The notes beneath the pieces are model-generated. The model searched no databases and had not been told where the DNA came from. It saw only the letters and a program-made list of their open reading frames with translations. From assembly GCA_023375675.1 (NCBI GenBank), contig JALQBC010000054.1:162833-226832 (forward strand): a stretch of 64,000 nt of DNA, in the 5' to 3' direction. Position numbers and translations under genes: made by a program. The DNA comes from Cytospora piceicola. Its lineage: Eukaryota; Ascomycota; Sordariomycetes; Diaporthales; Cytosporaceae. Shown piece by piece: positions 39,801 through 51,699 of the stretch (its first letter is position 1; the number at the start of each line of letters is the position of its first letter).

Positions 39801-40636
39801 TAAAGCTATTTCTTTCTTAATATACTATAAAGTAAGTTTATCTTTACTATACCTTTAAAAAACAGTATAGATTAAAGATAGTATTTAATATACTTTATAT
39901 TAATTATTTAAATTATTTACGTTTTTATTAAATAAAATCGCTATTATAAAATTATAATAATAATAATAATAAAGATTAGTTTCTTATAAAACCGGTTTAA
40001 CTTACTATTTAATATACTTTTTAATTAGTTAATATATAATAATATAGTTACTTAAAACCGAAAAAGAAATAACTATATTATAAAAACTAAAAAAGTCTTA
40101 TAATAATAGTAATATTATATTAATAACTACTTAAGTATATATTAATAATATAATATTCTTATATTATAAGGCTTATATAACCGGTTAGTTAATTAGTTAC
40201 TATATTATATTAACTAGTTTATTTAAAAAGAAAATAATATAAATAAATATATATATTATTATAAGTTTTTATAGTTAAAAAAAAACGGCTTATATAAAAC
40301 TTAAACTTATAACTTTAAAATTAATAGTTTTATATATTACTATTATATTAATAAGCATTTTAAATTTATACTATATACTTTTAATATAACTTTATATCTA
40401 TAATAGAAATACTTTAATATTATTATTAACTACTTTACTTAATATAATTATTATAGTTATAGTTAAAGTTTTTTAAAACTTTAAAATTTAAAATAAAGTT
40501 TAAAGTAAGTTTATTAATTAATATTAAAAGTAATAATTATAATTATTAAAGTATAAACAGAAATATAAAGTATAAGCTAAAGTAATAATAAAAGAAAAGG
40601 TTTAAATAAAGTAATAAATTAAGATTATTATCTGTT
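33891..40636. other. RIP-degraded AT-rich DNA with unknown relics
   Basis: The right flank of the outer element, continuous with 10561-12675 before insertion. CpA/TpG are nearly absent. Apart from the minus-strand frame at 36087-37248, nothing can be read with confidence. A short AATT repeat lies near 38,760, and TAATAA microsatellite-like runs occur throughout. It is probably one or more older transposons. Confidence 0.55.
36087..37248 (-). pseudogene. Unidentified RIP-degraded ORF
   Basis: A single minus-strand frame of about 385 codons whose interruptions are all TAA or TAG, with a stop-free run of over 150 codons (about 36,150-36,660). Recognisable protein-like pieces are RKFIYRYIKNIKKVINSLVF, KLKRALSFTVILTFENRLLV and KTKKGLITFFFIVNRSKYIK. 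Keeping one frame over 1.1 kb of such AT-rich DNA, where stops should be very frequent by chance, argues for a once-coding transposon gene. The family could not be named; no RT or integrase motif was seen. Confidence 0.45.
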
Positions 40637-40946
40637 ATACCTTCTATTAAAAAGGTTAATATTTGTTTTATAAGGCGGGTAAGTATAATAAAAAATTGTT
40701 GTCTTTAAGATTATACTACCTGTTTTTAATTCTGATTAGCTCTGAATTACAATTATACTAATTTACTATAGTACCTGTTTAAAAGATCTGATTAGCTGTA
40801 AAAAGCAGTGATTTTAGTTATTAAACGGCTAAGAGAACTAGAGATTATAAGACCTTTTAATACCTGCCGGAAGACTTACAGTTATTTTAAGCCTACGATA
40901 AGGCCGATTACGATAAGGCCTACGATAAGGCCGTTTACAGAAGACC

Positions 40947-41405
40947 TTAGATTCGAACTAAGATGCACGCTCGAGTTTTGATCCGATTAAAATAAACTTA
41001 CTTAAATCTAAATCTGTAGAAAAAGGGCTATTAAACGGTATATTTAATTAGATTGTAGCCCTTAAGGTAGGCTTACTATTAAAGCTAATAGCTCTAATTC
41101 CTTACGTTTCTTAGGTTTCATTAGGTTCTTAACCCGAACCCTAGCCTTTCCCTTCCTCTTTACTTACCTAGGCCTTTAGATTCGAACTAAGATGTACGCT
41201 CGAGTTTTAATCCGATTAAAATAAACTTACCTAAATCTGAGTCTGTAGAAAAAGGGCTATTAAACGGTATATTTAATGAAATCGTAGCCCTAAAGGTAGG
41301 CTTACTATTAAAGCTAATAGTTTTAATTCTCTAGGTTCTTAAGGTTCTTAACCCAAACCCTAGACTTTCCCTTTCTTTTTCTTTACCGAAGGCTTATATA
41401 AGCCT
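40947..41405. repeat. 229-bp tandem duplication in GTAA element
   Basis: Two units (40947-41175 and 41176-41405), with the start of a third running into the GTAA array. Each holds TTAGATTCGAACTAAG, a CTCGAGTTTT block, AAAAGGGCTATTAAACGG and AACCC(G/A)AACCCTAG. The unit is present once in copy 2 and twice, decayed, in copy 3. Confidence 0.8.
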
Positions 41406-41416
41406 GTAGATTCGAA

Positions 41417-41480
41417 TTAAGTAAGCAAGTAAGTAAGTTAGCTAGTAAGTAAATTCGCTATTAAATAACTAAGTAAGTAG

Positions 41481-41511
<31 letters not shown>

Positions 41512-41548
41512 GGTAGGCAGGTAGGTAAGTAAGTAAGTAAGTAAGTAG

Positions 41549-41603
<55 letters not shown>

Positions 41604-41736
41604 GGTAAGTAAGTAAGTAAGTAAGTAAGTAGGTAAGTAAGTAAGTAGGTAAGTAAGTAAGTAAGTAAATACGTAAGTAGATAAGTAAGTAAATAAGCTA
41701 TTTAGTAAGTTAGCTATTAAGTAAGTAAGTAAGTAG

Positions 41737-41782
<46 letters not shown>

Positions 41783-41799
41783 TAGTAGGTAAGTTAGTT

Positions 41800-41833
<34 letters not shown>

Positions 41834-42935
41834 TACGTAAGTAGATAAGTAAGTAAATAAGCTATTTAGTAAGTTAGCTATTAAGTAAGTAAGTAAGTAG
41901 GTAAGTAAGTAAGTAAGTAAGTAAGTAGGTAAGTAAGTAAGTAAGTAGGTAAGTAAGTAAGTAAGTAAGTAGGTTAGCTAGTAAGTTACTTAGTAAGTTA
42001 GCTAGTAAGTTATCTAGTAAGTAAGTAAGTAGGTAAGTAAGTAAGTAAGTAGGTAAGTAAGTAAGTAAGTAAGTAGGTTAGCTAGTAAGTTACTTAGTAA
42101 GTTAGCTAGTAAGTTAGCTAGTAAGTAAGTAAGTAGGTTAGCTAGTAAGTTAGCTAGTTAGTTAGCTAGCTAATTATAAAGTAATTAAGTAAGTAAGTAA
42201 GTAAGTACTTAAGTAAGTTAGTTAGTAAGTTAGTTAGTAATTTAGCTAGTAAGTAAATTCGTTATTAAATAAGTAAATAAGTAAGTAGGTAAGTAAGTAA
42301 GTAAGTAAGTTAGTTACTTAATAACTAAGCTACTAAATATATAAATAAGTAAATAGGTAAGTAAAGAAGTAAGTAAATAAATAATTAAGTTAGCTAGTAA
42401 ATTAGATATCAAATTAATTAGTAAATAAGTAAATAAGTAAGTAAATAACTAAGTAAGTAAATATATAAGTAGGTTAGCTAATATATTAGCTAGTAGGGTA
42501 GCTAGTTAGTTAGCTAGTTAATTAATATATTAGCTATTAAGTAAGTAAGTAAGTAAGTAGGTAGGTAGGTAGGTAGGTAAGTAAGTAAGTTAGCTAGTAA
42601 GTTAGCTAGTAAGTTAAATAGTAAGTTAGTTAGTTAATAACTAAGCTATTAACTAAATAAATAAATTAGTAAGTAAGTAAGTAGGTTACCTAGTAAATTA
42701 GCTATTAAATTAACTAGTAAGTAAGTAAATACGTAAGTAAGTAAGTAAGTAAGTAGGTAACTAAGTAAATAGGTAAATAAGTAGGTTAGCTAATATATTA
42801 GCTATTAAAGTAGCTAGTAAGCTAGTTACTTAGTTATTAAGTAATTAATTTAGTAAGTAAGTAAGTTAGTAAGTAAGTAAGTAAATATATAAATTAGCTA
42901 ATAAAGTAGTTAGTTATAAAGTAAATAAATAAATA
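41417..42935. repeat. GTAA tetranucleotide array, 1.5 kb
   Basis: Runs of GTAA/AAGT interrupted by GTAG, GTTAGCTA and similar variants, with higher-order repetition; one block of about 170 bp recurs near 41,660 and 41,830. It is one of the largest simple arrays in the window and is purely non-coding. Confidence 0.9.
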
Positions 42936-42963
42936 TTTCGCTGTTTAAAGCTGTAAAAAAGAC

Positions 42964-42996
42964 GATAGAGTAACGCCCGAAGGGCGTTACTCTATC
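42964..42996. repeat. Perfect 15-bp hairpin
   Basis: GATAGAGTAACGCCC, a GAA loop, then its exact reverse complement. Decayed versions lie at the equivalent place in copy 2 (60546-60581) and copy 3 (about 61797-61832). The stem follows the GTAA array in element orientation in all three. Confidence 0.85.
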
Positions 42997-43116
42997 AGAT
43001 CCGGAGCAGCTTAAGCGGCGTATCTAACTATCTAACTAAATAGCTATTAAATTTCCGATCCTTCCTAACGGAAGGCCTTCTCGGCAGGCGGTCCTACCGC
43101 CGTTCCCTAGTTAACT

Positions 43117-43336
43117 ATATATAACCTGTTTATAAACCGGTTACTAAAATTTAATAACCGGCTTATTAACCGGTAATATTATATTAATAATAGCTAAAGT
43201 TAGGTTTTAAAGCGGTTGTTTTTGTTTTTGTTTTTTAAAAAAAAACTAACCTTTAAAACTTAGAATATAGTATATAACCTGTTTATAAACCGGTTATTAA
43301 AATTTAGTAACCGGCTTACTAACTAGTTATATATTA
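43117..43336. repeat. Direct repeat of about 64 bp, spacer about 90 bp
   Basis: TATATAACCTGTTTATAAACC plus the following 43 bp occurs at 43117-43180 and again at 43272-43336, differing mainly by transitions. Both contain CCGGTTA/CCGGCTTA motifs like those at 10.67 and 10.95 kb. A T/G-rich tract lies between them. Confidence 0.65.
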
Positions 43337-44239
43337 CTAAACTATAAAGAACGCTTTACCTTATAAGGCCCCTTTAAACGTTATATGCCTTAGGTACTTA
43401 TAGGCTTCGCTAATTTATTAACTATTATACCTATAATCCCCCTGGCTCCTAATAAATATACATGGAAATTAAGTACCGTCCCTATAGCTTACGTAGGGCC
43501 GAGGGTGCTAAATTTAACGCAGTAGTCACGTATATTGTATAGAACATATCGTTATAAATAAACTTGCTTAGTATACCACTCCAGGGGTGTACAGGTCGCC
43601 GGGGTAATGAATCAGATTTTGGCCGTACCGACCGGGGGCCTCGTCTGTTTGTACTGTTTCTTGCAACTTAAGACTTTGTTGGTCCCACTGCGAGACCCAC
43701 TGAGTCAAAACACAAGTACATTTGTACAGGACTTATGTAACGCGGTACTAGACAGAGCCCCTGGTCAGTACGGCCAAGATCGATTACCCTGGCGGCCTAT
43801 ACTATGTTCTCTAGCAACACCTGGATATAGGCTGCAGGTAACAGAATGAGCAGGATAACATGATTAGGTGCTTAATATTTCTCCGAACATTGTATTCTAG
43901 ACACACACACAGACATGCTTCTCTTATCATACACATGTAACCTCCATTCTTGACGCCGGCTCCTTTTTCTTCGCCTAATCTTCGGGTTTAGGAACTAAGC
44001 GACATGTCGTCATTCATAGTCGAACTTCACCTTCATGTCACACTTGCCACACGTCTCATACAGGTGCCAGGTTGTGTTGCAAAAGCCCGATGGTCGTGTA
44101 TTGTCACTAAAGATCACCCACGCCAAGGACCGGAAGGGAAAGAAAGGGTGTTCACAATTCAGCGGCACTTGTGTTAAAGACCGAATTACCACCAGTTGAC
44201 ATGGTAGAGGAGGCGCCCGCAGTGGGTTTCCAAGGCTGC
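43337..44239. other. AT-to-balanced border, no firm gene
   Basis: Composition changes at about 43,450-43,600. An 80-codon ATG frame on the plus strand (43607-43849) has no recognisable features. On the minus strand 44160-44010 is open and ends in a Cys-containing tail (WHLYETCGKCDMKVKFDYE), which may be part of the decayed gene to its right. Confidence 0.4.
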
Positions 44240-44470
44240 TCACTCGCCCTCCTTGCTAGCCTCGGCGGCTTCATCTACTACAGCAACTGGGGATTCACCC
44301 TATCTCTTGTGTGATCCGGAGGATAGGAAGAGACCCAAGTATTCATCCTTCCCGACGGCAGTAGTCTGTCTAGCCGAGTGAGTGCCAGTATAGTCGGGCT
44401 CGAGGCCAGTAAGAACGGCACAGATAATGTTGTCAGACGGCAGCAGGGGTGCCTGCAGAAATACCTCGGT
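44240..44470 (-). pseudogene. Gene fragment with in-frame TAG
   Basis: After an acceptor-like TTTATACAG (AT-rich intron-like sequence upstream), 56 protein-like codons include NIICAVLTGLEPDYTGTHSA and KDEYLGLF. They meet TAG at 44302-44300, and the same frame then continues for 19 codons (ESPVAVVDEAAEASKEGE) to TGA at 44242-44240. CAG to TAG by RIP or simple mutation would explain the break. No upstream exon could be found. Family unknown. Confidence 0.35.
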
Positions 44471-44639
44471 CTGTATAAATAAGCAAGTCACACAATTAAC
44501 CCTAGCATATATTTAATATAGAAATTAGCATACCCGAGCAAGCGGGGTACGAGATAATACATTAACACATTTAATTGAGTATATATTATGTGTGACATAT
44601 GTTCGCCCCGCCTGTTAGCTTTTAGCGTGCGAGTGGGTC

Positions 44640-44800
44640 CACGACATTTTGACCACGGCTTTCCATCCGCGACATTTTAACTACGACTTTTTTAACCACG
44701 ACTTTTAACCACGACTTTTGACCACGACTTTTTTGACCACGACTTTTGACTATGACTTTTTGACCACGACTTTTGACCACGACTTTTTGACCACGACTTT
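44640..44800. repeat. Minisatellite GACCACGACTTTT
   Basis: About ten imperfect copies of a 13-17 bp unit (GACCACGACTTTT with one or two extra T). It overlaps the 3' end of the frameshifted minus-strand gene and codes there for Lys/Val/Ser-rich repeats. Confidence 0.8.
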
Positions 44801-45401
44801 CCATCTATGAATCCAGCGCTTTCTCCCCGAAAAGTCTCGACGTACTTCTTTTTTTAAGGCTTCAACTTTATCTCTGTGAGCTAACTTCAGACGGGCCATG
44901 TGCCGCTTAAGATATTCCAATGTGCGTGCCTTGGAATCAGCAAATAGTCCAAGCTGCCTTGTGAGGTGAATTCAAACAAGCGGCAATGTCACAGAATGCA
45001 CAGCATTGAATACGCCTGGCCTGAGCCGCCGACAATTTATAACCGAGCGTCTTCACCGCAAGCAGCGGACAGCTGACGTGAGAGGCAGAAGGCAAGTTTT
45101 TCTTGTCGAGAAATACGTCGAAGACCTTCTGGTCAGTAACCTGGCGTATATCCGAGTTCGTCATTCCATCAACCAAAGATGCCGTCGCCTGGCAAGGCCC
45201 GGAATGGTATGATTTGCGTATCCGGCATCCTTGAGTTAATGGAAGCATATTTGCATGGTCATTTGGAACGTGTTGCCATTCTTGGTGAAGCATTCCATGG
45301 TTGGAAGTCTGGTAGGTTGGGCTATAGTGCCTGAGATGGTGGTTGATTACCGAGATGGTTGCTAAGATGTAGAGCAGGCGCCTCCTATATCCCTGAAACA
45401 T
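44750..45401 (-). pseudogene. Frameshifted gene ending in a minisatellite
   Basis: ATG at 45401 opens 154 codons ending in TGA at 44939-44937. The protein-like sequence continues without a break in the next frame from 44941 to TAG at 44752-44750 (63 codons). A single extra T in the ATTTGCTGATTC stretch accounts for the shift. The first part includes KNLPSASHVSCPLLAVKTLG and KLSAAQARRIQCCAFCDIAA. The second includes DSKARTLEYLKRHMARLKLA and KVEALKKEVRRDF, a basic helical region that could be a coiled coil. The last 17 codons are minisatellite sequence (VVVKKS repeats), so the original C-terminus may have been replaced. Family not recognised. Confidence 0.5.
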
Positions 45402-48400
45402 AGGCAGTCGAATACGAAGATGAACAGATCATTCTAGATTGCCCTGGATTGATGCCTGCAGGCTGCGATCAGCCTTATGCAGCCAGATTTTCCTAGGCTG
45501 AAAGAAGCACCGCGGAAAGGACGTGGAATAGGAACTATAAATAAAGGCTGTATACGTACGCTTAGTATAACAGCACTGCTCTTTGATAAAGAGTGCCGGG
45601 GTACCTTCTAAGGCACTACACTTATAATCTGCTAAGGATACTCGCTTACCGCTGCTGATGCAGGGGAGCTCTTGGCCGGGTACTCCGAGGAGCTGCTATC
45701 AATGTGGGGGTGAAGTGAAGGAGCTCTACAAGGGGAGGCGAGGGCTTGACGCGATGTTTTCGAGGTTACGGCAAACGAAATAGACGGACGGCACTGAGCT
45801 GTTTACATATAAATACAGAGAGACATGCTTAAGTGTTGCGTACCAGTCAAAACGGTCCCACCAACTACATCAGTCAGTTCGTACTGCCGCTTTGCAAACC
45901 ATGACATCTTTCAGTCGTAAGCGAGGAGAGGACTGACTGGCTTCGACCGCAGGGCAGCACCAGTGCCGTTCTCACAGGGATGAGGGCTGTGAGTGGTGTT
46001 GGCGTATTGTGACCCAGAATGGTCCTGCCCTTATCAAGATGACCACTGCAGCTGACAGACATGCAGTGGCCGTCACTTCAACGCTGATGACTCTATAGAC
46101 AGGCACCCTCTTCAAGTACTGAGTACCCAAGTAGCCAAGTCAAGCACGTTACATGTTCAGACGCCGGGATATTTGACCCACCTCTTGTAATCGAAGTCTA
46201 AACCTGGGGCTCTTCTAGTGATATCATTGAACTTTAGTAGCCCATGACGATATTCTCAAAGAAAATATAATCCGATGCGGGTTGCTAGTCGAGCGTTGGT
46301 AAACGATCATTGTGCGTGCTGGGCTGTGGAGTAAACCCTGCTAGTCGACTTTCGTATCCTAAGAAGCCTTGTTCCATATATAATGGGAATCCTGTGACTG
46401 GGTCGAGCACCAAATTGTCGGCGGCTCCTGGCACTCCTGGCAGGCCCCAGTTGCCAGTTCTCCGTTCTCATTTAGGACAAACTCATGTATAAAGGCAGGC
46501 TGAAACAAAAAGATTACACTGGTGCGCCACATCCAGGACCTTTCCGTTTGACTCTGGGTTGCGTGTATACCCCTCGCCCGTCACCCCTTCCTGGCGTGCC
46601 ATCGAAAGTCGCACAACACATGTGCAGCTCCAAGATCCCTTGACCAGGTGGACATTGCCCTTCTTTGACAACACTTGAGAATCACCTTTCACCAGAATTT
46701 GCGTTCCTGCTTTCGCCAGCACCATGACCTTCGCTACATCATTTCCATGCGGTTCATTATCGCGACTCGGATGTCGGGATACGTCGGCAGTAGGCCTAGT
46801 AGCCACCATAATCAGTGAAGAAGCGGGCAAGGCGGAGCTGGTCTATGTCTCTGTTGATTGCCTACAGGGCTGGTAAGTGGGCGACTGGCCACTTCGATAC
46901 ACTCTCATTCAGGTGCTGACGGCCCGGACGGCCAAAAGGGACGTAGAATCAGGGCCAGCCCAACATTGAAAGCGTTGGAGGAGTTACAGATTGATGTTGT
47001 CGAGAAATCCTCCCCCCCAATGCAGCCACCACGCAACTAATGTCCTTGTATACACGTGAGAGAACCAGTGCTTCTTACGTATTAACTTCCCTTAAATTAC
47101 GGGCTGCCGAATGTACGATTGTTGATTTTTGTCGCCGTGGGGGGAAGGGCTGATATAGTCAGATCTGAGAGCTCTCCTGCTCATGCAGAGAACATTACGA
47201 TCGCCTTTACTATTCAGGTGATACACCAAGACATTAGGAAACAAGATATAGAGGCTCGTCATCAAGTACTCCGAGGCTTGCACGAGATATGGAAATAAGT
47301 CATGGTGGCCTCGGCCGCGGGTGGTGTTGTTGTGTCCCGTCATCCGCTTCGTCGTTGAGTGTTGATTTGTTGGAGGAGCGGATGCTTAGAAGTTGGTAGC
47401 TAGTACCTACCTGTCAGGCGAAGCAGTTCTTGGGCCTTTACTCAGTCTGGTGAAAAGCAACCCGACATAATGGCGAGTGCTTACGCCCGTATCCCAGCCT
47501 AGACACCGTTCATCTGGCAGCAGATGTCAAGTGAAAAGAACGAGAGATATATGAACATCCACTTGCTTCAGGAGTGCAGCGAGCCGACATCACTAGTCCA
47601 CGGCCACCTGCCAAACATCTCCCCCGGCTGACATAAGACGGCCCTGGGTCTTTCTGGCTCCAAAGGGATGCCCAGGGGCACCATGCGGTACTTAAGCACA
47701 ACGCTGCAAGCATTTTCGTCGACAGCCAGATCAAGACGGATCCTGGCCAGACGTAACTTACCAACAGTCCGGCTATGAAGTGCAGGTGTCAGTCTTGTCA
47801 CTCTGCGTCGGCTAGTGCTGCTAGAAGGTCTTAGTGCTGTGAGCTTAGCCATCCCCCTTCGTCCAATGCACCCCGCTACTCAGCTGTTATGTGGATTTTG
47901 ATCGATGGCTTGCCTTCTTTGAGTTACAGTATGTGGCACTGCTTCTTTCTTGCGTTAGCACCTTGCTCATCCGGTCATGATGACAAGAGTTGTCGGGGCG
48001 ACATGGATTGTTACTGGGAGGAGGTAGGAGCAAATCAAGGTGCGCGAGTAGTTGACTTGCACATTTTGAACACATGTGGGTTCGAGGCTGCATAAAGTAT
48101 TCATGACAAACATGTATACGTATCTCCGTGTCAGCTTGGGACCCGGGAGATCAGAGCGAGTAAGAGGCTGTCCGATCGAGAACATCCGAGCACGCAGCTT
48201 AGGCTCCGAGAAGAGCACAGGATCTGGGACATATTGATTTTGGTAAGCGGGGGGGTGGGGGTGGGTTAGCCGAGATGACAGCTGGGTGTCCTTGCGAAGA
48301 GGTTTACTTTATGTGTGTCAGGGCTATGGGATTGTTCCTGATTGGAGAAGCTGTATGCGAGTCGAGAAGAGGCATTCCATAAGAGCTGCTTACTAGAGTG

Positions 48401-48844
48401 TGGGTTTGTGCTAACGAGGGAACTGATGTACCCCGAATCAAGGCTAGTATCAGGGTAAGCAGCTTCTATGTAGATCGGAAACCTAAAGGCGAAGTTCGAT
48501 GGGGGCGGCCTTCAAAGTCAGAACAGCATCGTCGACGAAGTCTCAAGGACAAGCAAGGTTTGCAATGCTGTAATGAAAGGGAACTATCAGGGTCAATCAG
48601 GGATCCAACGTGGTCTCAGTCACCTACCTTTGTCATAAGGTTGTGCATCCTCACGGCAAGTCGGATAGGTAGCTGAGGGCAGCAAGATGAAAGCCAGGGA
48701 TCAAGCCCAACGTTGAGAGGCAGGAAAGAAACCCACGACTGGGAGAGAGAACTCCTTGTTCCGCGGAAGCAATCGGAAAGCTGGTGCTTGAATTGGTGAT
48801 AGACGAGGGCATCAGGAACAAGATCAAACCGTCAGGGAACACAA
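45402..48844. other. Balanced DNA, only doubtful small frames
   Basis: No gene can be firmly supported. Two minus-strand frames have some protein character: 46809-46483 (108 codons from ATG, including KGNVHLVKGSWSCTC, reminiscent of the first half of a SWIM zinc finger but lacking the second Cys/His pair) and 47852-47568 (94 codons, Arg-rich). A well-formed intron-like GTAAGT...TTCAG lies on the plus strand at about 46874-46912. These may be debris of decayed genes. Confidence 0.35.
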
Positions 48845-49095
48845 CCGTAGACCATCCAGCAGGCCCTCGTCTATCGTAACCACCCGGCCATATGACATCT
48901 CTAGTATTGGCGGGCAAAGACCTAGACGTAGGGAGCACGGCAAACCGGGGTCGCAGGCAGAATGCTGGGACAAGCAGAGACAAAGAGCTATAAGTGAAGG
49001 CCAGAGCCACCCAAGCCCACCGCATCACCGCCAGGGCGACCATCTTCCTCTTTCTGTACTGTTATGCGGCACAACCCGACGTGCGGTTTCCGGTC
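48845..49095 (-). repeat. Mosaic GC repeat, copy b (reverse)
   Basis: In reverse orientation: M2 (48848-48965, GCAGGCCCTCGTCTATCGTA and the GACCTAGACG block), M1 (about 48990-49030, CACCCAAGCCCACCGCATCA) and a diverged M3 (49060-49093, CCCGACGTGCGGTTTCCGG). Confidence 0.65.
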
Positions 49096-51699
49096 GGTAA
49101 GTTGGAGAGGTTCGAGACGGGGGAACAAGGGATGCGGAGATCCTGTAAGCCTGCAAGGTTATCGTCAGCAGTAGCAGTCCAACAAGAAGCCTGGTCAGTT
49201 CATCAAAAGATTCCCTATATCGGCCACTTTGACAAGGATTCGTCGGATGCAACTGCAGAGGAACGGCCTCCCAAGTGGCATGGGTGGTAAGCCCATGGGA
49301 GGAAGCGCTGTGATAGCATCATCACATCACGCTGCACAGTGGCAACGAAGAGCGGCTCAGACATGAGGGTTGGGATTAAGCCCCCAGAGTGGAGTCTGTG
49401 GTTAGGCGCGGTGACGGGTTACGGTGACTACCTTTGCAGATTGTCGTTGCTGATCAACAGAAGTCGACAGTCGCAGTCTCGGTTACCACCACTTCTGCGT
49501 AGGCTAGATATTCTATCAGCAAGCGGAAAGATCCGAGTGCGCACGCGGTAGATGACCTTGGCCAGGGAAGGGCAGAAGGACTGGCACGAGCTGGAGTTGC
49601 TACGTCCTGCAACCTGGGTGCAAGCTGAGTGCTGGTTGGGTAAGCTGCTGCGGCGTCAGAAAGGGGAGTGCATCGCTGTCTAACGACTTCATGTCAGTCG
49701 AGAACCGCTGAAGCAGGTCTGAAGCTCTGACTCGAGGGATCGAATCTTTGGAAGGTGGAGGTCTGGACGGGACGGGTGCGGGGAGGGGAGTACAGTGTTG
49801 GGGCCACTTGCAGAGTGGAATCTGGGCAGTCTCCAGTATGCGTTACCTACTCGACGAGTGCGTAGTTGTGCTGCTTACCTGCGAGGTCGACATCTGTGAG
49901 CGTGGTCGGAAGAGTTAAGTCGAAGATTGGAAATAGCACCGAGGAAGCCAGTATTTGGCAGGAGGGGAGCCTTACCCCTCGTGCCCAGCTGGCCTGGGCA
50001 ATGCTAGGAACAGGGCTAACTAAGAGATATCGAGGTGAGGTCAGGCTCTAGTACAGACTGACTGCTGGATGACCCGTGCTTACTGCCAGGTGAGACAGCT
50101 GTACCGGGCATCAGCGGCACGACCGGTCTTGCGGAGGCAACGCGGAAGAGACGGCGGCGTCGCCTGCAATAAGGATCGCACAATGGTGGAAGGTGAAGTT
50201 CCAATAAAAGTGGATACAGGACCGTGGCCTTGAGCTCGACAGGCAAGGGGCATTACACTGTATCGGGAAGCTGGAGCTGGACCGCCGGCAAAGAAACATA
50301 CTGGTGAGAGGGCAGTAGGCGTCCTAGAAGGACGAAGGGAGGGTCAAGGTAAATATGGATCTGTGGCATGGTATTTGGACAGACAGCGGGGTTGGGCTGG
50401 GTTGGACATGTCTGCAAGGACAGCGTTGGCAAGAATCCTCTGGTATCGAGTCAGCAGATCGCTGGAGACAGAGGATAGGCTGACTGAAAAATCGAGCTCC
50501 AGAGACGCTGACTCACAAGTAGTACGCTGAAGAGAATGACCGACAGCCGACACGAGGAACCAAACACATCGTCATGTGGCTGAGAAGGTGTCCAGAGGAG
50601 CGACCGCAGGCGGCATCGAGCGTGAGAGGCTTGGCCGTCGAAGGACAGGAGATACTGGGAGGGGGGCGGGGTGGGGGGAGAAGATGCTAGCTACCATAAC
50701 TCAAGGCTTAAAAGCAGCAGGCGGCAGAGCGGTTGGAAGTAAGCGGTTGGACCGTAGGGGCTGTGGAGAACTGTTGTTGTTGTTGAGACGCCAATACTTG
50801 ATCCGCATACAGTCAGCAGTATCAAGGGAGATGGCCGGCGATAAAGAAGACGCTGGATATGGAGTGGTACTTGGACTTCAGAGGGACCTGATGAGGACCC
50901 AACAGCACGGCCGGTCTTAGTCCCGCACACCAGCGCCTCAAACCAAACCAAGAGGTGGTTGGGCTGAGCGAGGACGACTCGATGGGTCGATGACTTGTCT
51001 GTAGGAGGGCGGAACTAGCAGATTAGCAACAGTGAAATGAAAGAGAAGCTCAGGGCAACTACCTACTGCAATGGTGGGAGAGGGCGATGCAAGTCAGCAA
51101 AGGTGCAAGATGCAATAGCGGGTTATTGAAAAAGAGGTCGGGTCGAGACTGGGTACCCTATTTCTTGAGCAGTCAGCCCGAGCAGCTGAGACGCAGTCTG
51201 AGCGCAACCCGGGAAATTTGATGCAGCTATCGTGTGTGAGAGGGCAGGATGCAGAGGAAAAGGGTCTGGCGCATGGGGCCAATGGTCAACGGGAAGAACG
51301 ATGAGCAAGGAGTCGACGGTGATGAAGCAGGAGGGCTGCGAGCAACAAGGCGAGTCAGGGACAGAGGGGCTTGATACGCCGCGACCCGGGAGGAGAGACC
51401 GAGCATCGCCGGCAAAGACCGAAGCCGTTAAGGCATGCGAGTGCAAAGAGGCGAGTTGCGACTCAACCGGGGAAGGAAGAAGAGCTTGGCGGATGATATC
51501 CTGCTGCCTGTCGATTGTGGTGGCAGTGGGGATTGCGCTTCTTCCGACTGTCAACAAGGTCGCATGGGAGGGGGAAAGAGCAGAAGTGACTAACCAGAAG
51601 CAAAGGGCCGACAGACGGCACGGTATTCCTCAGTACTAGCGGACCAGCATTGGTGGGCTCGAGTGCCGTTGTGGTGATTGCTGATTGTTGGCCGTCCGC
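49096..51699. other. Balanced DNA, no gene supported
   Basis: G-rich on the plus strand, with many overlapping short frames and none with recognisable protein character. No strong repeat was found by eye. Confidence 0.45.

Larger units (their letters stand above)
40637..43110 (+). mobile_element. GTAA-array element, copy 1 (possible Helitron-like)
   Basis: The largest of three related copies. Order: a head (ACCTTCTATTAAAAAGG, itself nearly palindromic); about 300 bp of unique sequence ending in 15-bp GATAAGGCC repeats (40890-40935); a 229-bp unit in tandem (40947-41175, 41176-41405); a GTAA array of about 1.5 kb; a perfect hairpin (42964-42996); and a 3' end with stem GGCGGT/ACCGCC (43087-43101), GTTCC, then CTAG at 43107-43110 followed by T. 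Hairpin plus CTRR before T is typical of Helitron 3' termini, and non-autonomous Helitron relatives often carry internal tandem arrays. No protein is encoded. The 5' terminus is uncertain. Confidence 0.6.

Noticed and set aside
41417..42935. CRISPR-like array
   Set aside because: It has repeats but no unique spacers of constant length; it is a simple GTAA tetranucleotide array in a fungal genome.
46483..46809. Possible SWIM zinc-finger protein
   Set aside because: WSCTC resembles the first Cys pair, but no second Cys-x-His pair follows and no larger frame or exon was found.
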